A stretch of DNA of 64,000 nt from Thermus antranikianii DSM 12462 (GCF_000423905.1 NZ_KE384104.1:37467-101466); one strand, 5' to 3'. Shown: positions 1 through 8,814, counted from the first letter of the stretch. The notes: generated by a model from the sequence alone, not told the origin. Program-made: numbers and translations.

Positions 1-507
1 CACCTCGCGGGGAGGCTTGGGCCAGGGGGCCTCGATGCGGGAAAGAAGCCAGGCCCGCTCCTCGGGCTCGGTATGGACCACCTCAAACCCCACCGGGCCC
101 AGGTAAACCTCCTCCAGGCGGCCCAAGAGGTCCCCCAGGGTGGGGGCGCCGAAGAAGGGGGGAAGGGACCTAAAGAGATCCTCCCGGGAAAGGCCGTGGG
201 CCTCCAGGGAAAGCTCCTTGGGCCTAGGCCGCTCCCGCCCCAAGGGGTCTATGCGGGCCGCCAGGTGACCAAGCTCCCTGTAGGCCTGAACCAGGCGCTC
301 CACCTTGAGGAGGAAGGCCAGGTCCACCGCCTCGGCCAGGGGAGCGGGGGTGGCTCGTCGGCCGTCCTCGAGGGGTTCTCTTCGGGAACCCTCCAGGGCG
401 AGGGCGGAAAAGTAGCGGCGCCACTCCTCCGGCAGGGAGAAGGGATCCTCCAGATAGGCCCGGTAGAGGGCCTCCAGGTAGCCTTGGCTTTCCAACGTGA
501 GCTCCAT
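1..507 (-). CDS. sucA: 2-oxoglutarate dehydrogenase E1 component, N-terminal part (runs off the window)
   Basis: Thiamine-diphosphate E1 subunit that decarboxylates 2-oxoglutarate in the TCA cycle. Only the first 169 residues are inside the window. The N-terminus shows the features of the SucA family: a YLEALYRAYLEDP segment, then PEEWRRYF at residues 26-33 (the family pattern is 'PxxWRxxF'), and YLGPVGFEVVH near residue 140, equivalent to the conserved 'YCGxIGxEYMH' stretch. The ThDP-binding core lies beyond position 1. The ATG at 505-507 is chosen because a strong Shine-Dalgarno (GGGAGGTAGG on the minus strand, 509-518) precedes it. Divergent from the PaaG-like gene. Identity is inferred from the N-terminus alone. 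Confidence 0.8.
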   Translation of the reverse strand, partial: MELTLESQGYLEALYRAYLEDPFSLPEEWRRYFSALALEGSRREPLEDGRRATPAPLAEAVDLAFLLKVERLVQAYRELGHLAARIDPLGRERPRPKELSLEAHGLSREDLFRSLPPFFGAPTLGDLLGRLEEVYLGPVGFEVVHTEPEERAWLLSRIEAPWPKPPREV

Positions 508-596
508 CCTACCTCCCAAGAAGGGGGCGTATACCCCCTTCATCTACGCTACACCAAAAAGCGGTGTAGGTGCTTTAGGACCTTTACAATAGGGCC
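508..596. promoter_or_regulatory. Divergent promoter region sucA / paaG-like with inverted-repeat operator candidate
   Basis: Rightward, a TACAAT box at 585-590 lies 6 bases before the ATG at 597, so the mRNA would be leaderless. Leftward, TTGGTG (552-557) and TATACG (528-533) with an 18-base spacer fit a sigma-A promoter for sucA. The inverted repeat CTACACC (549-555) / GGTGTAG (563-569) covers the sucA -35 and the -35 position of the rightward promoter, so one regulator bound here could control both genes. Promoters and operator are inferred from sequence only. Confidence 0.5.
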
Positions 597-1361
597 ATGG
601 TCCTGAAGGAGAGACAGGAAGGCGTCCTTATCCTCAGCCTAAACCGGCCGGAAAAGCTGAACGCCATAACCGGTGCCCTGCTGGACGAACTCTACCAAGT
701 CCTAAAGGAGGCCCAGGAAGACCCCGGGGTCCGGGCCCTCCTCCTCACGGGGGCCGGGCGGGCCTTCTGTGCGGGGCAGGACCTGGGGGAGTTCGGGGAG
801 GGCAAGCCCGACTACGAGGCCCACCTCCGCCGCTACAACCGGGTGGTGGAGGCTCTGGCGGGGCTGGAGAAGCCCCTGGTGGTGGCGGTGAACGGGGTGG
901 CGGCGGGAGCGGGGATGAGCCTGGCCCTTTGGGGCGACCTGCGCCTGGCGGCCCTGGAGGCCAGCTTCACCCCCGCCTTCGTGCGCATCGGCCTGGTGCC
1001 GGACTCGGGGATGAGCTTTATCCTGCCCCGGCTGGTGGGGTTCGCCAAGGCCCAGGAACTCCTCCTCCTCTCCCCCAGGCTTTCCGCCGAGGAGGCCCAG
1101 GCCCTCGGCCTGGTGCACCGGGTGGTGCCGGGGGAAAGGCTTTTGGAGGAGGCCCTGGCCCTGGCCCGGGAGCTGGCCCAGGGGCCCACCCGGACCTACG
1201 CCCTCACCAAGAAGCTCCTTTTGGAAACCTACCGGCTTTCCCTCACGGAGGCCCTGGCCCTCGAGGCCATCCTCCAGGGGGAGGCCGGGCGCACCCAGGA
1301 CCACGAGGAGGGGGTAAGGGCCTTTAGGGAAAAGCGCCCGCCCAGGTTCGTGGGCCGATGA
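597..1361 (+). CDS. Enoyl-CoA hydratase/isomerase family protein, PaaG-like
   Basis: Crotonase-fold enzyme of 254 aa acting on acyl-CoA thioesters. The oxyanion-hole segments are visible: GRAFCAGQDL (about residues 55-64) and GVAAGAGMSLAL (about 100-111), followed by GLVPDSGMSFILPRLVG. The Asp in 'VPDSG' with no Glu at the second hydratase position resembles PaaG (ring-epoxide isomerase of phenylacetate degradation) more than classical enoyl-CoA hydratases. No other paa genes are in the window, so the substrate is uncertain. The stop overlaps the ruvA start (ATGA at 1358-1361), so the two are probably translationally coupled. Confidence 0.82.
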   Translation: MVLKERQEGVLILSLNRPEKLNAITGALLDELYQVLKEAQEDPGVRALLLTGAGRAFCAGQDLGEFGEGKPDYEAHLRRYNRVVEALAGLEKPLVVAVNGVAAGAGMSLALWGDLRLAALEASFTPAFVRIGLVPDSGMSFILPRLVGFAKAQELLLLSPRLSAEEAQALGLVHRVVPGERLLEEALALARELAQGPTRTYALTKKLLLETYRLSLTEALALEAILQGEAGRTQDHEEGVRAFREKRPPRFVGR

Positions 1362-1933
1362 TCCGCTACCTCAAGGGCACGGTCCTGAAGAGGGAGGAAG
1401 GGGGGTTTCTCCTTTTGGTGAATGGGGTGGGCTTCCTGGTGCAAGCCCCCCAGACCCTTCTGCAAAGCCTCAAAGAGGGCCAGGAGGTGGCGGTCCACAC
1501 CCATCTTCAGCTCCGGGAGGAGGGCCTGTTTCTTTATGGCTTCCCTGACGAGGAAAGCCTCCTCCTCTTTGAGCTCCTCCTTTCCGTGAGCGGGGTGGGG
1601 CCCAAGGTGGCCCTCTCCCTTCTCTCCGCCCTCACCCCCAGGCTTCTGGCCCAGGCCCTGGCCCAGGGGGACCTGCGCCTCCTCACCGCGGCAAGCGGGG
1701 TGGGGAAAAGGCTTGCCGAGCGGATCGCCCTGGAGCTCAAGGGGAAGGTGCCCCCAAGCCTCCTCACCGGGCAAAAGGTGGAAAGCCAGGCGGCGGAGGA
1801 GGCCATCCTGGCCCTCACCGCCTTGGGCTTCAAGGAGGGCCAGGCCCGGGGGGTGGTCCTGGACCTCCTGGCCAAGCGCCCCTCGGCCAACGCCCAGGAG
1901 CTCATCAAGGAGGCCCTGAAGCGGTTGCGCTAG
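1358..1933 (+). CDS. ruvA: Holliday junction branch migration protein RuvA
   Basis: DNA-binding subunit that holds a four-way junction while RuvB drives branch migration. The 191-aa length is normal for RuvA. The start MIRYLKGTV and the N-terminal OB-fold segment are typical. Two helix-hairpin-helix motifs follow: SGVGPKVALSLLSAL (about 77-91) and SGVGKRLAERIALELK (about 112-127). The C-terminal 50 residues form the domain III that contacts RuvB. ruvB and ruvC are not adjacent. It overlaps the preceding gene by four bases. Confidence 0.96.
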   Translation: MIRYLKGTVLKREEGGFLLLVNGVGFLVQAPQTLLQSLKEGQEVAVHTHLQLREEGLFLYGFPDEESLLLFELLLSVSGVGPKVALSLLSALTPRLLAQALAQGDLRLLTAASGVGKRLAERIALELKGKVPPSLLTGQKVESQAAEEAILALTALGFKEGQARGVVLDLLAKRPSANAQELIKEALKRLR

Positions 1934-1934
1934 G

Positions 1935-2426
1935 CTAGAGTTCGTCCAACGCCTCCCTGGGGGTGCGGCGGGCGGCCAGGTAACCCCCCTCCCTCAGAAC
2001 CAGGGGGAAGAGCACCTCCCAGGGCCCCTCGAGGGCCAAAAGCCCCTCCCCCTGGAAGACCCTCGCCCCCTCGGGCGGGCCTCCCTCCAGGCCGAAGGGG
2101 AACAGGGCCAAAAACCCCTCCCCTGGCTCCCCCTCCCCATGGTCCAGGTAAAGGGCCACGGGCTCCAGAAACCCCATGAGGCGGGTGCGGTGCATCTCCC
2201 GCCTCAGGGCCTGCAGGGCCTTAAGGTGGGATGCCCCCTGCCAGAGGAGGAAGTCGGCCTCGGGGGAAAGCCCCACCAGGCTGTAGACCCGGAGGAAACC
2301 CTCCTTTTCCTGCCAGCGGGCCAGGAACTGGGCGAACTCCTCTTTAAGGTGCTCCTGGTGCTCGGCCTCGAGGCGGCGGAACTCCGGCAAAAGCCTATAG
2401 AGGCTAAACCCCCAAAGGCGCGGCAT
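1935..2426 (-). CDS. Small chlorite-dismutase-family (half-Cld) protein
   Basis: A 163-aa protein directly downstream of hemQ, 3 bases from its stop and so in the same operon. The segment FLRVYSLVGLSPEADFLLWQ (about 43-62), followed by LKALQALRREMHRTRLMGFLEP, resembles the first ferredoxin-like half of chlorite dismutase/HemQ proteins (the 'VRVYSxxGLRxDADLxLW' stretch). The length fits one half plus a short degenerate tail. The heme-ligating His and the HemQ Tyr motif are not seen. It may be a non-catalytic partner of HemQ or a paralog with a separate role. Function is not established from sequence. Confidence 0.6.
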   Translation of the reverse strand: MPRLWGFSLYRLLPEFRRLEAEHQEHLKEEFAQFLARWQEKEGFLRVYSLVGLSPEADFLLWQGASHLKALQALRREMHRTRLMGFLEPVALYLDHGEGEPGEGFLALFPFGLEGGPPEGARVFQGEGLLALEGPWEVLFPLVLREGGYLAARRTPREALDEL

Positions 2427-2429
2427 GCC

Positions 2430-3182
2430 TCACCCCACCTCCAGGAAGCGGGCCAGGGCCTCTTGGCTGAGGCGCTTGCCCACGTAGAAGGGCCCGAACT
2501 CGCCAAAGCGGGCGGATACCTCGTCAAAGCGCATCTCGTACACGATCTTCTTGAACTGGATGGGGTCCTCGCTAAAGAGGTCCACCCCCCACTCCCAGTC
2601 GTCCAGGCCCTGGGCCCCGCTGATCACCTGCAAGACCTTGCCCTGGTACTTCCTTCCCGTTTCCCCGTGGGCCTTCATGAGCTCCGCCCGCTCCTTGGCG
2701 GGGAGGAGGTACCAGTTGTCCTGGCCCTGGCGGCGCTTGTTCATGGGGTAGAAGCAGACGTAGCCCGTCTTGGGCAGCCTGGGGGTCAGGCGGGGCTTGA
2801 TGTAGGGGGCTTCGGGATCCAAAGGCCCGGTCTGGCTCCCCAGCTCCACCACCGAGTAAAACCCGTAGGCGGGGCTTAGGTAGCGGGCGAAAAGGCTCTT
2901 GTTGAGCCTGGCCTCCACCTCCAGGAGGGCATCCAGGCTCTCCCTCAGGTTCAGGAAGAGGAGGTCGGCCTTGTGGGTGATCACCTGGTACACGCCGAAG
3001 GACCCCTTGCCCTCCGCCTCTACCTTTTCCCACTCCCCCAGGATTTCCGAAAGCTCCCCCCAGGCGGCCTGCCGTTCCTCCTTGGGGGCGGAGAACCAGG
3101 CGGCATGGTCCAGGCGGCGGAAGTCGTGAAGGATGTGCCAGCCCTCGAGGGTAAAGGTGGGCTCAGGAATGTGACCTCCCAT
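2430..3182 (-). CDS. hemQ: Coproheme decarboxylase HemQ
   Basis: Last enzyme of the coproporphyrin-dependent heme pathway: it oxidatively decarboxylates coproheme to heme b using hydrogen peroxide. The 250-aa length is normal. FYPMNKRRQGQDNWYLLP (about 143-160) holds the Tyr of the 'YPMxKRR' signature that acts as the catalytic radical, and MKAHGETGRKY carries the proximal heme-ligand His (about 171). A TATATT box ends 6 bases before the ATG, so the mRNA is probably leaderless. It heads a two-gene operon with the half-Cld gene. Confidence 0.93.
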   Translation of the reverse strand: MGGHIPEPTFTLEGWHILHDFRRLDHAAWFSAPKEERQAAWGELSEILGEWEKVEAEGKGSFGVYQVITHKADLLFLNLRESLDALLEVEARLNKSLFARYLSPAYGFYSVVELGSQTGPLDPEAPYIKPRLTPRLPKTGYVCFYPMNKRRQGQDNWYLLPAKERAELMKAHGETGRKYQGKVLQVISGAQGLDDWEWGVDLFSEDPIQFKKIVYEMRFDEVSARFGEFGPFYVGKRLSQEALARFLEVG

Positions 3183-3188
3183 GCCCCC

Positions 3189-3208
3189 AATATACCCGGG
3201 GATATACT
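3189..3208. promoter_or_regulatory. Back-to-back leaderless promoters for hemQ and mscS
   Basis: On the minus strand TATATT (3189-3194) is 6 bases from the hemQ ATG. On the plus strand TATACT (3203-3208) is 6 bases from the mscS-like ATG at 3215. The two -10 boxes are only 8 bases apart, so polymerases would compete for the 32-bp gap. No clear TTGACA -35 is present on either side. Confidence 0.55.
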
Positions 3209-3214
3209 CCCACC

Positions 3215-4270
3215 ATGGTGGCCCTACACGTAGCCCTCGCCCTCCTTCTGGCCTGGCTTTTAGGCCTCTACGGAGCCAGAGCCCTGAACGCCCTGGGGCG
3301 CCTCACCCCCACGGAGCGGGACGACCGCTTCTTCCGGGCCCTCGGCTTCCTCTGGTGGGGGGTGGTGGTCCTCCTGGCCCTGAGCTACCTGGCCCACGCC
3401 CTCGCCTGGCCCCTGGAGCCCCTGGCCACCTGGGGGAAGGCCCTCGCCCAGTGGCTGGGAAGCCGGGGCCTGGCCATCCTGGCGGTGATGGGCCTCACCC
3501 TGGTGGCCTACCGCCTCGTGCCCCTCCTCCTCGCCCGGCTTCCCGAGCCCGAAGGGGAGCTCACCCGGGAGGCGGTGCGGCGCAAAACCTTAAGGGCGGT
3601 GGCGGAGTCGGTGCTAAGGGTAAGCATCGTGGTGATCGGCGGCCTCTTTATGCTCTCCAACCTGGGCTTCAACGTCACCGCCCTCCTGGCGGGGGCCGGG
3701 GTGGTGGGCCTGGCCATCAGCTTCGCTGCCCAGAACCTGATCCGGGACTTCATCAACGGATTTTTCATCCTTCTGGAGGATCAGTACGGGGTAGGGGATA
3801 TCGTGCTCATCAACGGGGTGGGGGGGCAGGTGGAGCGCTTCAACCTGCGCCTCACCGTGCTCCGGGACCTGGAGGGCCGGGTCCACTTCATCCCCAACTC
3901 CGAGGTCCGCCAGGTGACGGTCCTCACCCAGGAGTGGAGCCGGGCGGTGGTGGACGTGGGCGTGGCCTACAAGGAGGACCTGGACCGGGTTTTGGAGGTA
4001 TTCCGAGACGAGGTGGCCCGCTTCCACCAGGACCCGGAGTGGCAAGACCGGTTCACCGAACCCCCGGAGGTCCTGGGGGTGCAGGACCTGGGAAACAGCG
4101 CCGTGGTCATCCGGGTCCTCTTCAGCACCAAGCCCGCCCAGCAGTGGGCCGTGGCCCGGGAGTTCCGCCGCCGCATCAAAAACCGCCTGGACCGGGAGGG
4201 GATCGAGATCCCCTACCCCCACCAGAAGCTCTACTTCGGCGAACCCCTTAGGCTGGAGAAGGGAGCGTAA
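3215..4270 (+). CDS. MscS-family mechanosensitive ion channel protein
   Basis: Membrane channel of 351 aa expected to release solutes on hypo-osmotic shock. The N-terminus has three hydrophobic spans (about residues 3-22, 45-70, 88-110). A fourth, pore-lining span follows at about 140-180 with the Gly/Ala-rich run LLAGAGVVGLAISFAAQNL, continuing into IRDFINGFFILLEDQYGVGD, the hallmark of the MscS beta domain. The remainder is the soluble alpha-beta domain. It is followed 2 bases later by the coiled-coil gene, so the two are co-transcribed. Confidence 0.92.
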   Translation: MVALHVALALLLAWLLGLYGARALNALGRLTPTERDDRFFRALGFLWWGVVVLLALSYLAHALAWPLEPLATWGKALAQWLGSRGLAILAVMGLTLVAYRLVPLLLARLPEPEGELTREAVRRKTLRAVAESVLRVSIVVIGGLFMLSNLGFNVTALLAGAGVVGLAISFAAQNLIRDFINGFFILLEDQYGVGDIVLINGVGGQVERFNLRLTVLRDLEGRVHFIPNSEVRQVTVLTQEWSRAVVDVGVAYKEDLDRVLEVFRDEVARFHQDPEWQDRFTEPPEVLGVQDLGNSAVVIRVLFSTKPAQQWAVAREFRRRIKNRLDREGIEIPYPHQKLYFGEPLRLEKGA

Positions 4271-4272
4271 GG

Positions 4273-6603
4273 ATGCCGGACGTCTACGGAACCATCCTGG
4301 AGGCCATCCACCCCCACCTGGGGGCCAGGGCCGAGGCGGTATTGGAGGAGGGGCTAAAACGCCTGGGCAAACGGCCCTCCGAGCTCACCCCAGCGGATGG
4401 GGCCCACCTCCTAAAGGGCCTGGTCTACCGCGAGCTCCAGGCCCGCATGCGCCCGGAGGAGGCCAGGCGGTTGGTGGAGGGGGTCCTGGCCAAGATAGAA
4501 GGCCAGGGTGCCAGGCTGGCCAAGCTGGAACAGGGCTTGAAGCGCTTCGGGCTCTATGTGGACTGGCCGGAGGTGGCCCGGCTCCGAGCCCTGGTCAACC
4601 GCCTGCGCCAGTCCCCGGACCCTGGGCTTCTGGCGGAGGGGGAAGAGCTTTTAGAAGCCCTGGACGAGAAGATGGAGGAGGCCCTCTTGCGCCAGGCCAA
4701 GGACCTGGCCCACCTGGAGGAGGCCCTGGAAAGGGTGCGCCACCTGGGAGGGCCCAAGGTGCGGCGGCTGGAAAGCCTGGTGGAAACCATCCGCCAGGCC
4801 CAGAAGGAGGGCATCCTGGCCCAGGCGGAGGTGGAGCGGGCCCGGAGCCTGGCCCTGGAGCTAAGGAAGTTCCTGGAGTCCAGCGCCGTCAAGACCCCTA
4901 CCTTGCCGGAGATCATCTTTGAAACCCAGGAAACCCCCCCGGAGACCCCACCCCAGGCGGAAACGCCCTCCCATCCCTCCGACGTCTTCCTCACCGTGGA
5001 GGAAGCCTCCGACCTGGAAGGGGAGCTCGTGGTGGACCTCGAGGCCCTTTCCCAGGAGGCCAGCCAGAGGATCCTGGCCCTGGAGGTGGAGGAGGAGAAG
5101 CGCAAGCTGGAAGAGCTCTTAAGCCGCTTCGCCCCCCTGGTGGAACGGGCCACGGTAAGCCCCCTTCTCGCCGAGGTCCAGGCCCTTCTGGATGCGGGCA
5201 CCCCCGTGGGGGAAAAGCTCAAAGCCCTGGAGGAAGCCTTCCAGGAGGCCGAGAGAAACCTCCGGGCCGAGAAGCGGGCCCGCCTGATCCAGCTTCAGGA
5301 GGCCCTGCGCCTCCTCTCCCTGCCCGAGGAAGCCAAGCTCCCCCTAGAGCGGGCCTTGCAGCTGGCGGAGGAAACCCTGGAGGAGGGAGGCTACCCCGAC
5401 CTCCTTCCCCTGGAGGAGGAGCTCAGGCGCCTGGAGGAGGAGGCCCGGCGCAAGGCGGAGGAGGAAAAGCGCCTCCTCCAGGAAAAGGAAGCCCTGGTGG
5501 AGGAGCTAAAGGAAAAGGGCGAGGCCTTCCGCCCCCTCCTGGAAGAACTGAAGGCGCTCCCCCTAGAAGCCCTTCCCCAAAGGCTTCCCGAGGTGCGGGC
5601 CCGGTATGCCGAGCTCCTCAAGGCCCAAGGGGAGGAGGCCGCCCTAAGGGCCAAGCTCACCGAGGCGGCTAAGGCCCTGGAGGCCCTAAAGCCCGAGGCC
5701 CTGGCCCTGGGCCTAAAGGAGAAGGTGGCCGAGGCGGAAGCCCTCCTGGCCCAGGGGAGCCTTCCCGACCTGGGGTCCTTACGGAAGAGCCTGGAGGAGG
5801 CCAAGGCTCAGGCCCGGCAGGAAGCCCTTTTAGAGCTGGGCCGCCTTCAGGCCCTGGCGGAGCGCTTCCGCGGCTTTGGGGGGGAAGGGGTCTTGCGGGC
5901 CATCGCCGAGGAAAAGGGCAAGCCCCTCCCCGACCCTACCCCCATTGCCCGGGCCCTGGAGGCCTTAAAGCGGCGGATGGAGGTGAAGCGGGAGGAGCTC
6001 ACCACCCGCCTCACCGCCTTCTTCCAGGCTTACGCCCGCCTCGAGGGGTTCCAAAGCGAAACGGGCCGCCGCCTAAAGGCCCTTTTACCGGTGCTGAGAA
6101 GCGCCCAGGAAAAGCTTCCCCGCCTAGGACCCCAAGGCCTCCTCCAGGTGGAAAGAACCCTAAGCCAGGCGGAGGCCCTTCTCCGGGAACTGGAAAGGGA
6201 GCAAGAGGCCGCCAAGGCGGTGCTCCAAGAGATCAGAGAGATCAGAGGCGAGGAGATCGAGGCCCTCCTCGGGGTCTTCGACCAGGGCAGAACCCCGGCC
6301 CAGGCAAAGGCGCCGGAGACACCCTCCCCCAAGGTGCTCGAGGCGGACCTCGCCCCCTTGCGCCTTCCCGGGGTGGAGGTGCTGGGCTACCTGGGGGGGG
6401 CCTTGCCCCTGCCCAAGGAACCCCTGGAGGCTCTGGTCCAAGCCCTGGACCAGCTGGATAAAAGCCTGGGCCAGACCCGGGGGCCTGCGGCCATCCTCCT
6501 GGGGGAAAAGGCCTTGGTCCTGGCCCCCCGCAAGGGCCGCACCCTGGTGGCCCTGCTGGAAAAGACCAGCCTATCCGCCTTCCTCCTGGAACTCACCTCC
6601 TAG
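4273..6603 (+). CDS. Large coiled-coil protein of unknown function with a possible Roadblock-like C-terminus
   Basis: A 776-aa protein without signal peptide or membrane span. Residues about 60-660 are almost entirely Glu/Leu/Ala/Arg-rich heptad-like helices with repeated 'LEEALE', 'EAEALL' and 'LRRLEEEA' patterns, broken by a short Pro/Thr-rich linker near 215-235. The last 90 residues change character (LPGVEVLGYLGGALPLP, then GPAAILLGEKALVLAP) and look like a small alpha/beta domain of the Roadblock/LC7 type; this is inference. No Walker motifs are present, so it is not an SMC ATPase. It sits between an mscS-like gene and rel. Function unknown. Confidence 0.7.
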   Translation: MPDVYGTILEAIHPHLGARAEAVLEEGLKRLGKRPSELTPADGAHLLKGLVYRELQARMRPEEARRLVEGVLAKIEGQGARLAKLEQGLKRFGLYVDWPEVARLRALVNRLRQSPDPGLLAEGEELLEALDEKMEEALLRQAKDLAHLEEALERVRHLGGPKVRRLESLVETIRQAQKEGILAQAEVERARSLALELRKFLESSAVKTPTLPEIIFETQETPPETPPQAETPSHPSDVFLTVEEASDLEGELVVDLEALSQEASQRILALEVEEEKRKLEELLSRFAPLVERATVSPLLAEVQALLDAGTPVGEKLKALEEAFQEAERNLRAEKRARLIQLQEALRLLSLPEEAKLPLERALQLAEETLEEGGYPDLLPLEEELRRLEEEARRKAEEEKRLLQEKEALVEELKEKGEAFRPLLEELKALPLEALPQRLPEVRARYAELLKAQGEEAALRAKLTEAAKALEALKPEALALGLKEKVAEAEALLAQGSLPDLGSLRKSLEEAKAQARQEALLELGRLQALAERFRGFGGEGVLRAIAEEKGKPLPDPTPIARALEALKRRMEVKREELTTRLTAFFQAYARLEGFQSETGRRLKALLPVLRSAQEKLPRLGPQGLLQVERTLSQAEALLRELEREQEAAKAVLQEIREIRGEEIEALLGVFDQGRTPAQAKAPETPSPKVLEADLAPLRLPGVEVLGYLGGALPLPKEPLEALVQALDQLDKSLGQTRGPAAILLGEKALVLAPRKGRTLVALLEKTSLSAFLLELTS

Positions 6604-6609
6604 GGGTGC

Positions 6610-6615
6610 TACACT
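6610..6615 (+). promoter_or_regulatory. -10 box for rel (leaderless)
   Basis: TACACT lies 8 bases before the GTG at 6624 and just after the stop of the coiled-coil gene. No Shine-Dalgarno is visible before the GTG, which favours a leaderless rel transcript in addition to read-through. No convincing -35 is seen. Confidence 0.35.
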
Positions 6616-6623
6616 GAACAATA

Positions 6624-8804
6624 GTGGTATCCGTCTCGGCCCTTTGGGAAAAACTTGCACCCCTTCTAGACTACCTCCCGGTGGGAGAGCGGGAAAAGGT
6701 GCGGGAGGCCTACCTCTTTGCCGAGGAAGCCCACCGGGGCCAGCTCAGGAGAAGCGGGGAGCCCTACATCACCCACCCGGTGGCGGTGGCGGAGATCCTG
6801 GCCTCCTTGCGCATGGACGCGGAGACCGTGATGGCGGGCCTCCTCCACGACACCCTGGAGGACTGCGGGGTGGCCCCCGAGGAGCTGGAAAGGCGCTTTG
6901 GGCCAGGGGTGCGCAAGCTGGTGGAGGGGGAGACCAAGGTCAGCAAGCTCTACAAGCTGGCCAACCTCGAGGGGGAGGAGAAACGGGCCGAGGACCTCCG
7001 CCAGATGTTCATCGCCATGGCGGAGGACGTGCGCATCATCATCGTGAAGCTGGCGGACCGCCTTCACAACCTCCGCACCCTGGAGCACATGCCCCCCGAG
7101 AAGCAAAGGCGCATCGCCCAGGAAACCCTGGAGATCTACGCCCCTCTGGCCCACCGCCTGGGGATGGGGCAGCTGAAGTGGGAGCTCGAGGACCTTTCCT
7201 TCCGCTACCTCCACCCCGAGGCCTACCATGCCCTTCTCTCCCGCATCCAGGAGACCCAGGAAGCCCGGGAACGCATCGTTCAAAAGGCCATGGCCATCCT
7301 GGAGGAAGCCCTCAGGAAGGATGAGCTCCTCCAGGCCCAGCTTCAGAGCTTTGAGGTGATGGGCCGCCCCAAGCACCTCTACTCCATCTGGAAGAAGATG
7401 GAGCGGGAGGGAAAGGCCTTGGAACAAATCTACGACCTTCTCGCGGTCCGGGTCATCCTGGATCCCAAGCCCGCCCTCACGGAGGAAGGGAGGACGTTGA
7501 GGGAAAAGCAGGTCTGCTACCACGTCCTGGGCCTGGTCCACGCCCTCTGGCAGCCCATCCCGGGGCGGGTCAAAGACTACATCGCCGTACCCAAGCCCAA
7601 CGGCTACCAGTCCCTCCACACCACGGTCATCGCCCTGGAAGGGCTCCCCCTGGAGGTGCAGATCCGCACGCGGGAGATGCACCGCATCGCCGAGTACGGG
7701 ATCGCCGCCCACTGGCTTTACAAGGAGGGCCTCACCGACCCCGAGGAGCTAAAAAGGCGGGTTTCCTGGCTGAAAAGCATCCAGGAGTGGCAGCAGGAGT
7801 TTAGCAGCTCCCGGGAGTTCGTGGAGGCGGTGACCCGGGACCTCCTCGGGGGCAGGGTCTTCGTCTTCACCCCCAAGGGGCGGATCATCAACCTGCCCAA
7901 GGGGGCTACCCCCGTGGACTTCGCCTACCACATCCACACCGAGGTGGGGCACCACATGGTGGGGGCCAAGGTGAACGGAAGGATCGTCCCCCTCTCCTAC
8001 GAGCTCCAAAACGGGGAGATCGTGGAGATCCTCACCGCCAAAAACGCCCACCCCTCCAAGGACTGGCTGGAGTTCGCCAGGACCCGCACCGCCAAGAGCA
8101 AGATCCGCCAGTACTTCCGCACCCAAGAGCGCCAGGAGACCCTGGAGAGGGGGCAAAGCCTCCTGGAGCGTTACCTGAAGCGCAGAGGCCTTCCCAAGCC
8201 CAGCGACAGCCAGCTGGAGGAGGCCGCCAGAAAGCTGGGCCTTACCCCTTCCCCCGAGGAGCTCTACCTGGCCCTGGCCCTAAACCGCCTCACCCCCAAG
8301 CAGGTGGCGGAGAAGCTCTACCCCAAGGCCCTTCTCAAGCCGGAAAGGCCCAAGGCACCCCCCAGGAACGAATGGGGAATCCGCCTGGAGCAGGACCTCC
8401 AGGCCCCCATCCGCCTGGCCTCCTGTTGCGAGCCCATGAAGGGGGACGCCATCCTGGGCTTCGTCACCCGGGGCCGGGGGGTTACCATCCACCGGGCGGA
8501 CTGCCCCAACCTGCGCCGCATCCTCCAGGGACCCGAGGCCGACCGGATCATCGGGGCCTACTGGGAGGGGGTGGGGGGCAAGGTGGCCACCCTCGAGGTC
8601 CTGGCCCAGGACCGCGCTGGCCTCCTGAGGGACGTGATGCAGGTGGTGGCCGAGGCGGGGAAGAGCGCCTTGGGCTCGGAAACCCGGATCCTCGGACCCC
8701 TGGCCCGCATCCGCCTCCGCCTCACCGTGCAGGACGGGGAGCGGGAATCCCTGGTCCAGGCCATAAAGAGCGTGAAAAGCGTGCAGGAGGTGCGCTGGGT
8801 CTAG
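6624..8804 (+). CDS. rel: Bifunctional (p)ppGpp synthetase/hydrolase, Rel/Spo family
   Basis: Stringent-response enzyme of 726 aa, the usual long-RSH length. The N-terminal HD hydrolase domain shows HRGQLRRSGEPYITHP and GLLHDTLEDC (about 75-84), so hydrolase activity should be intact. The synthetase domain shows GRPKHLYSIWKKM (about 247-259), YDLLAVRVI and NGYQSLHTTV. A TGS domain follows (GRVFVFTPKGRIINLPKGA, about 410-428), then a zinc-finger/helical region with a Cys-Cys pair (LASCCEPMKGD), and a C-terminal ACT domain. The start is a GTG near a TACACT box. Confidence 0.96.
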   Translation: MVSVSALWEKLAPLLDYLPVGEREKVREAYLFAEEAHRGQLRRSGEPYITHPVAVAEILASLRMDAETVMAGLLHDTLEDCGVAPEELERRFGPGVRKLVEGETKVSKLYKLANLEGEEKRAEDLRQMFIAMAEDVRIIIVKLADRLHNLRTLEHMPPEKQRRIAQETLEIYAPLAHRLGMGQLKWELEDLSFRYLHPEAYHALLSRIQETQEARERIVQKAMAILEEALRKDELLQAQLQSFEVMGRPKHLYSIWKKMEREGKALEQIYDLLAVRVILDPKPALTEEGRTLREKQVCYHVLGLVHALWQPIPGRVKDYIAVPKPNGYQSLHTTVIALEGLPLEVQIRTREMHRIAEYGIAAHWLYKEGLTDPEELKRRVSWLKSIQEWQQEFSSSREFVEAVTRDLLGGRVFVFTPKGRIINLPKGATPVDFAYHIHTEVGHHMVGAKVNGRIVPLSYELQNGEIVEILTAKNAHPSKDWLEFARTRTAKSKIRQYFRTQERQETLERGQSLLERYLKRRGLPKPSDSQLEEAARKLGLTPSPEELYLALALNRLTPKQVAEKLYPKALLKPERPKAPPRNEWGIRLEQDLQAPIRLASCCEPMKGDAILGFVTRGRGVTIHRADCPNLRRILQGPEADRIIGAYWEGVGGKVATLEVLAQDRAGLLRDVMQVVAEAGKSALGSETRILGPLARIRLRLTVQDGERESLVQAIKSVKSVQEVRWV

Positions 8805-8814
8805 GCGGGCCCGG

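Noticed and set aside
4273..6603. The coiled-coil protein as an SMC/RecN-type ATPase
   Set aside because: No Walker A, Walker B or signature motif could be found at either end.
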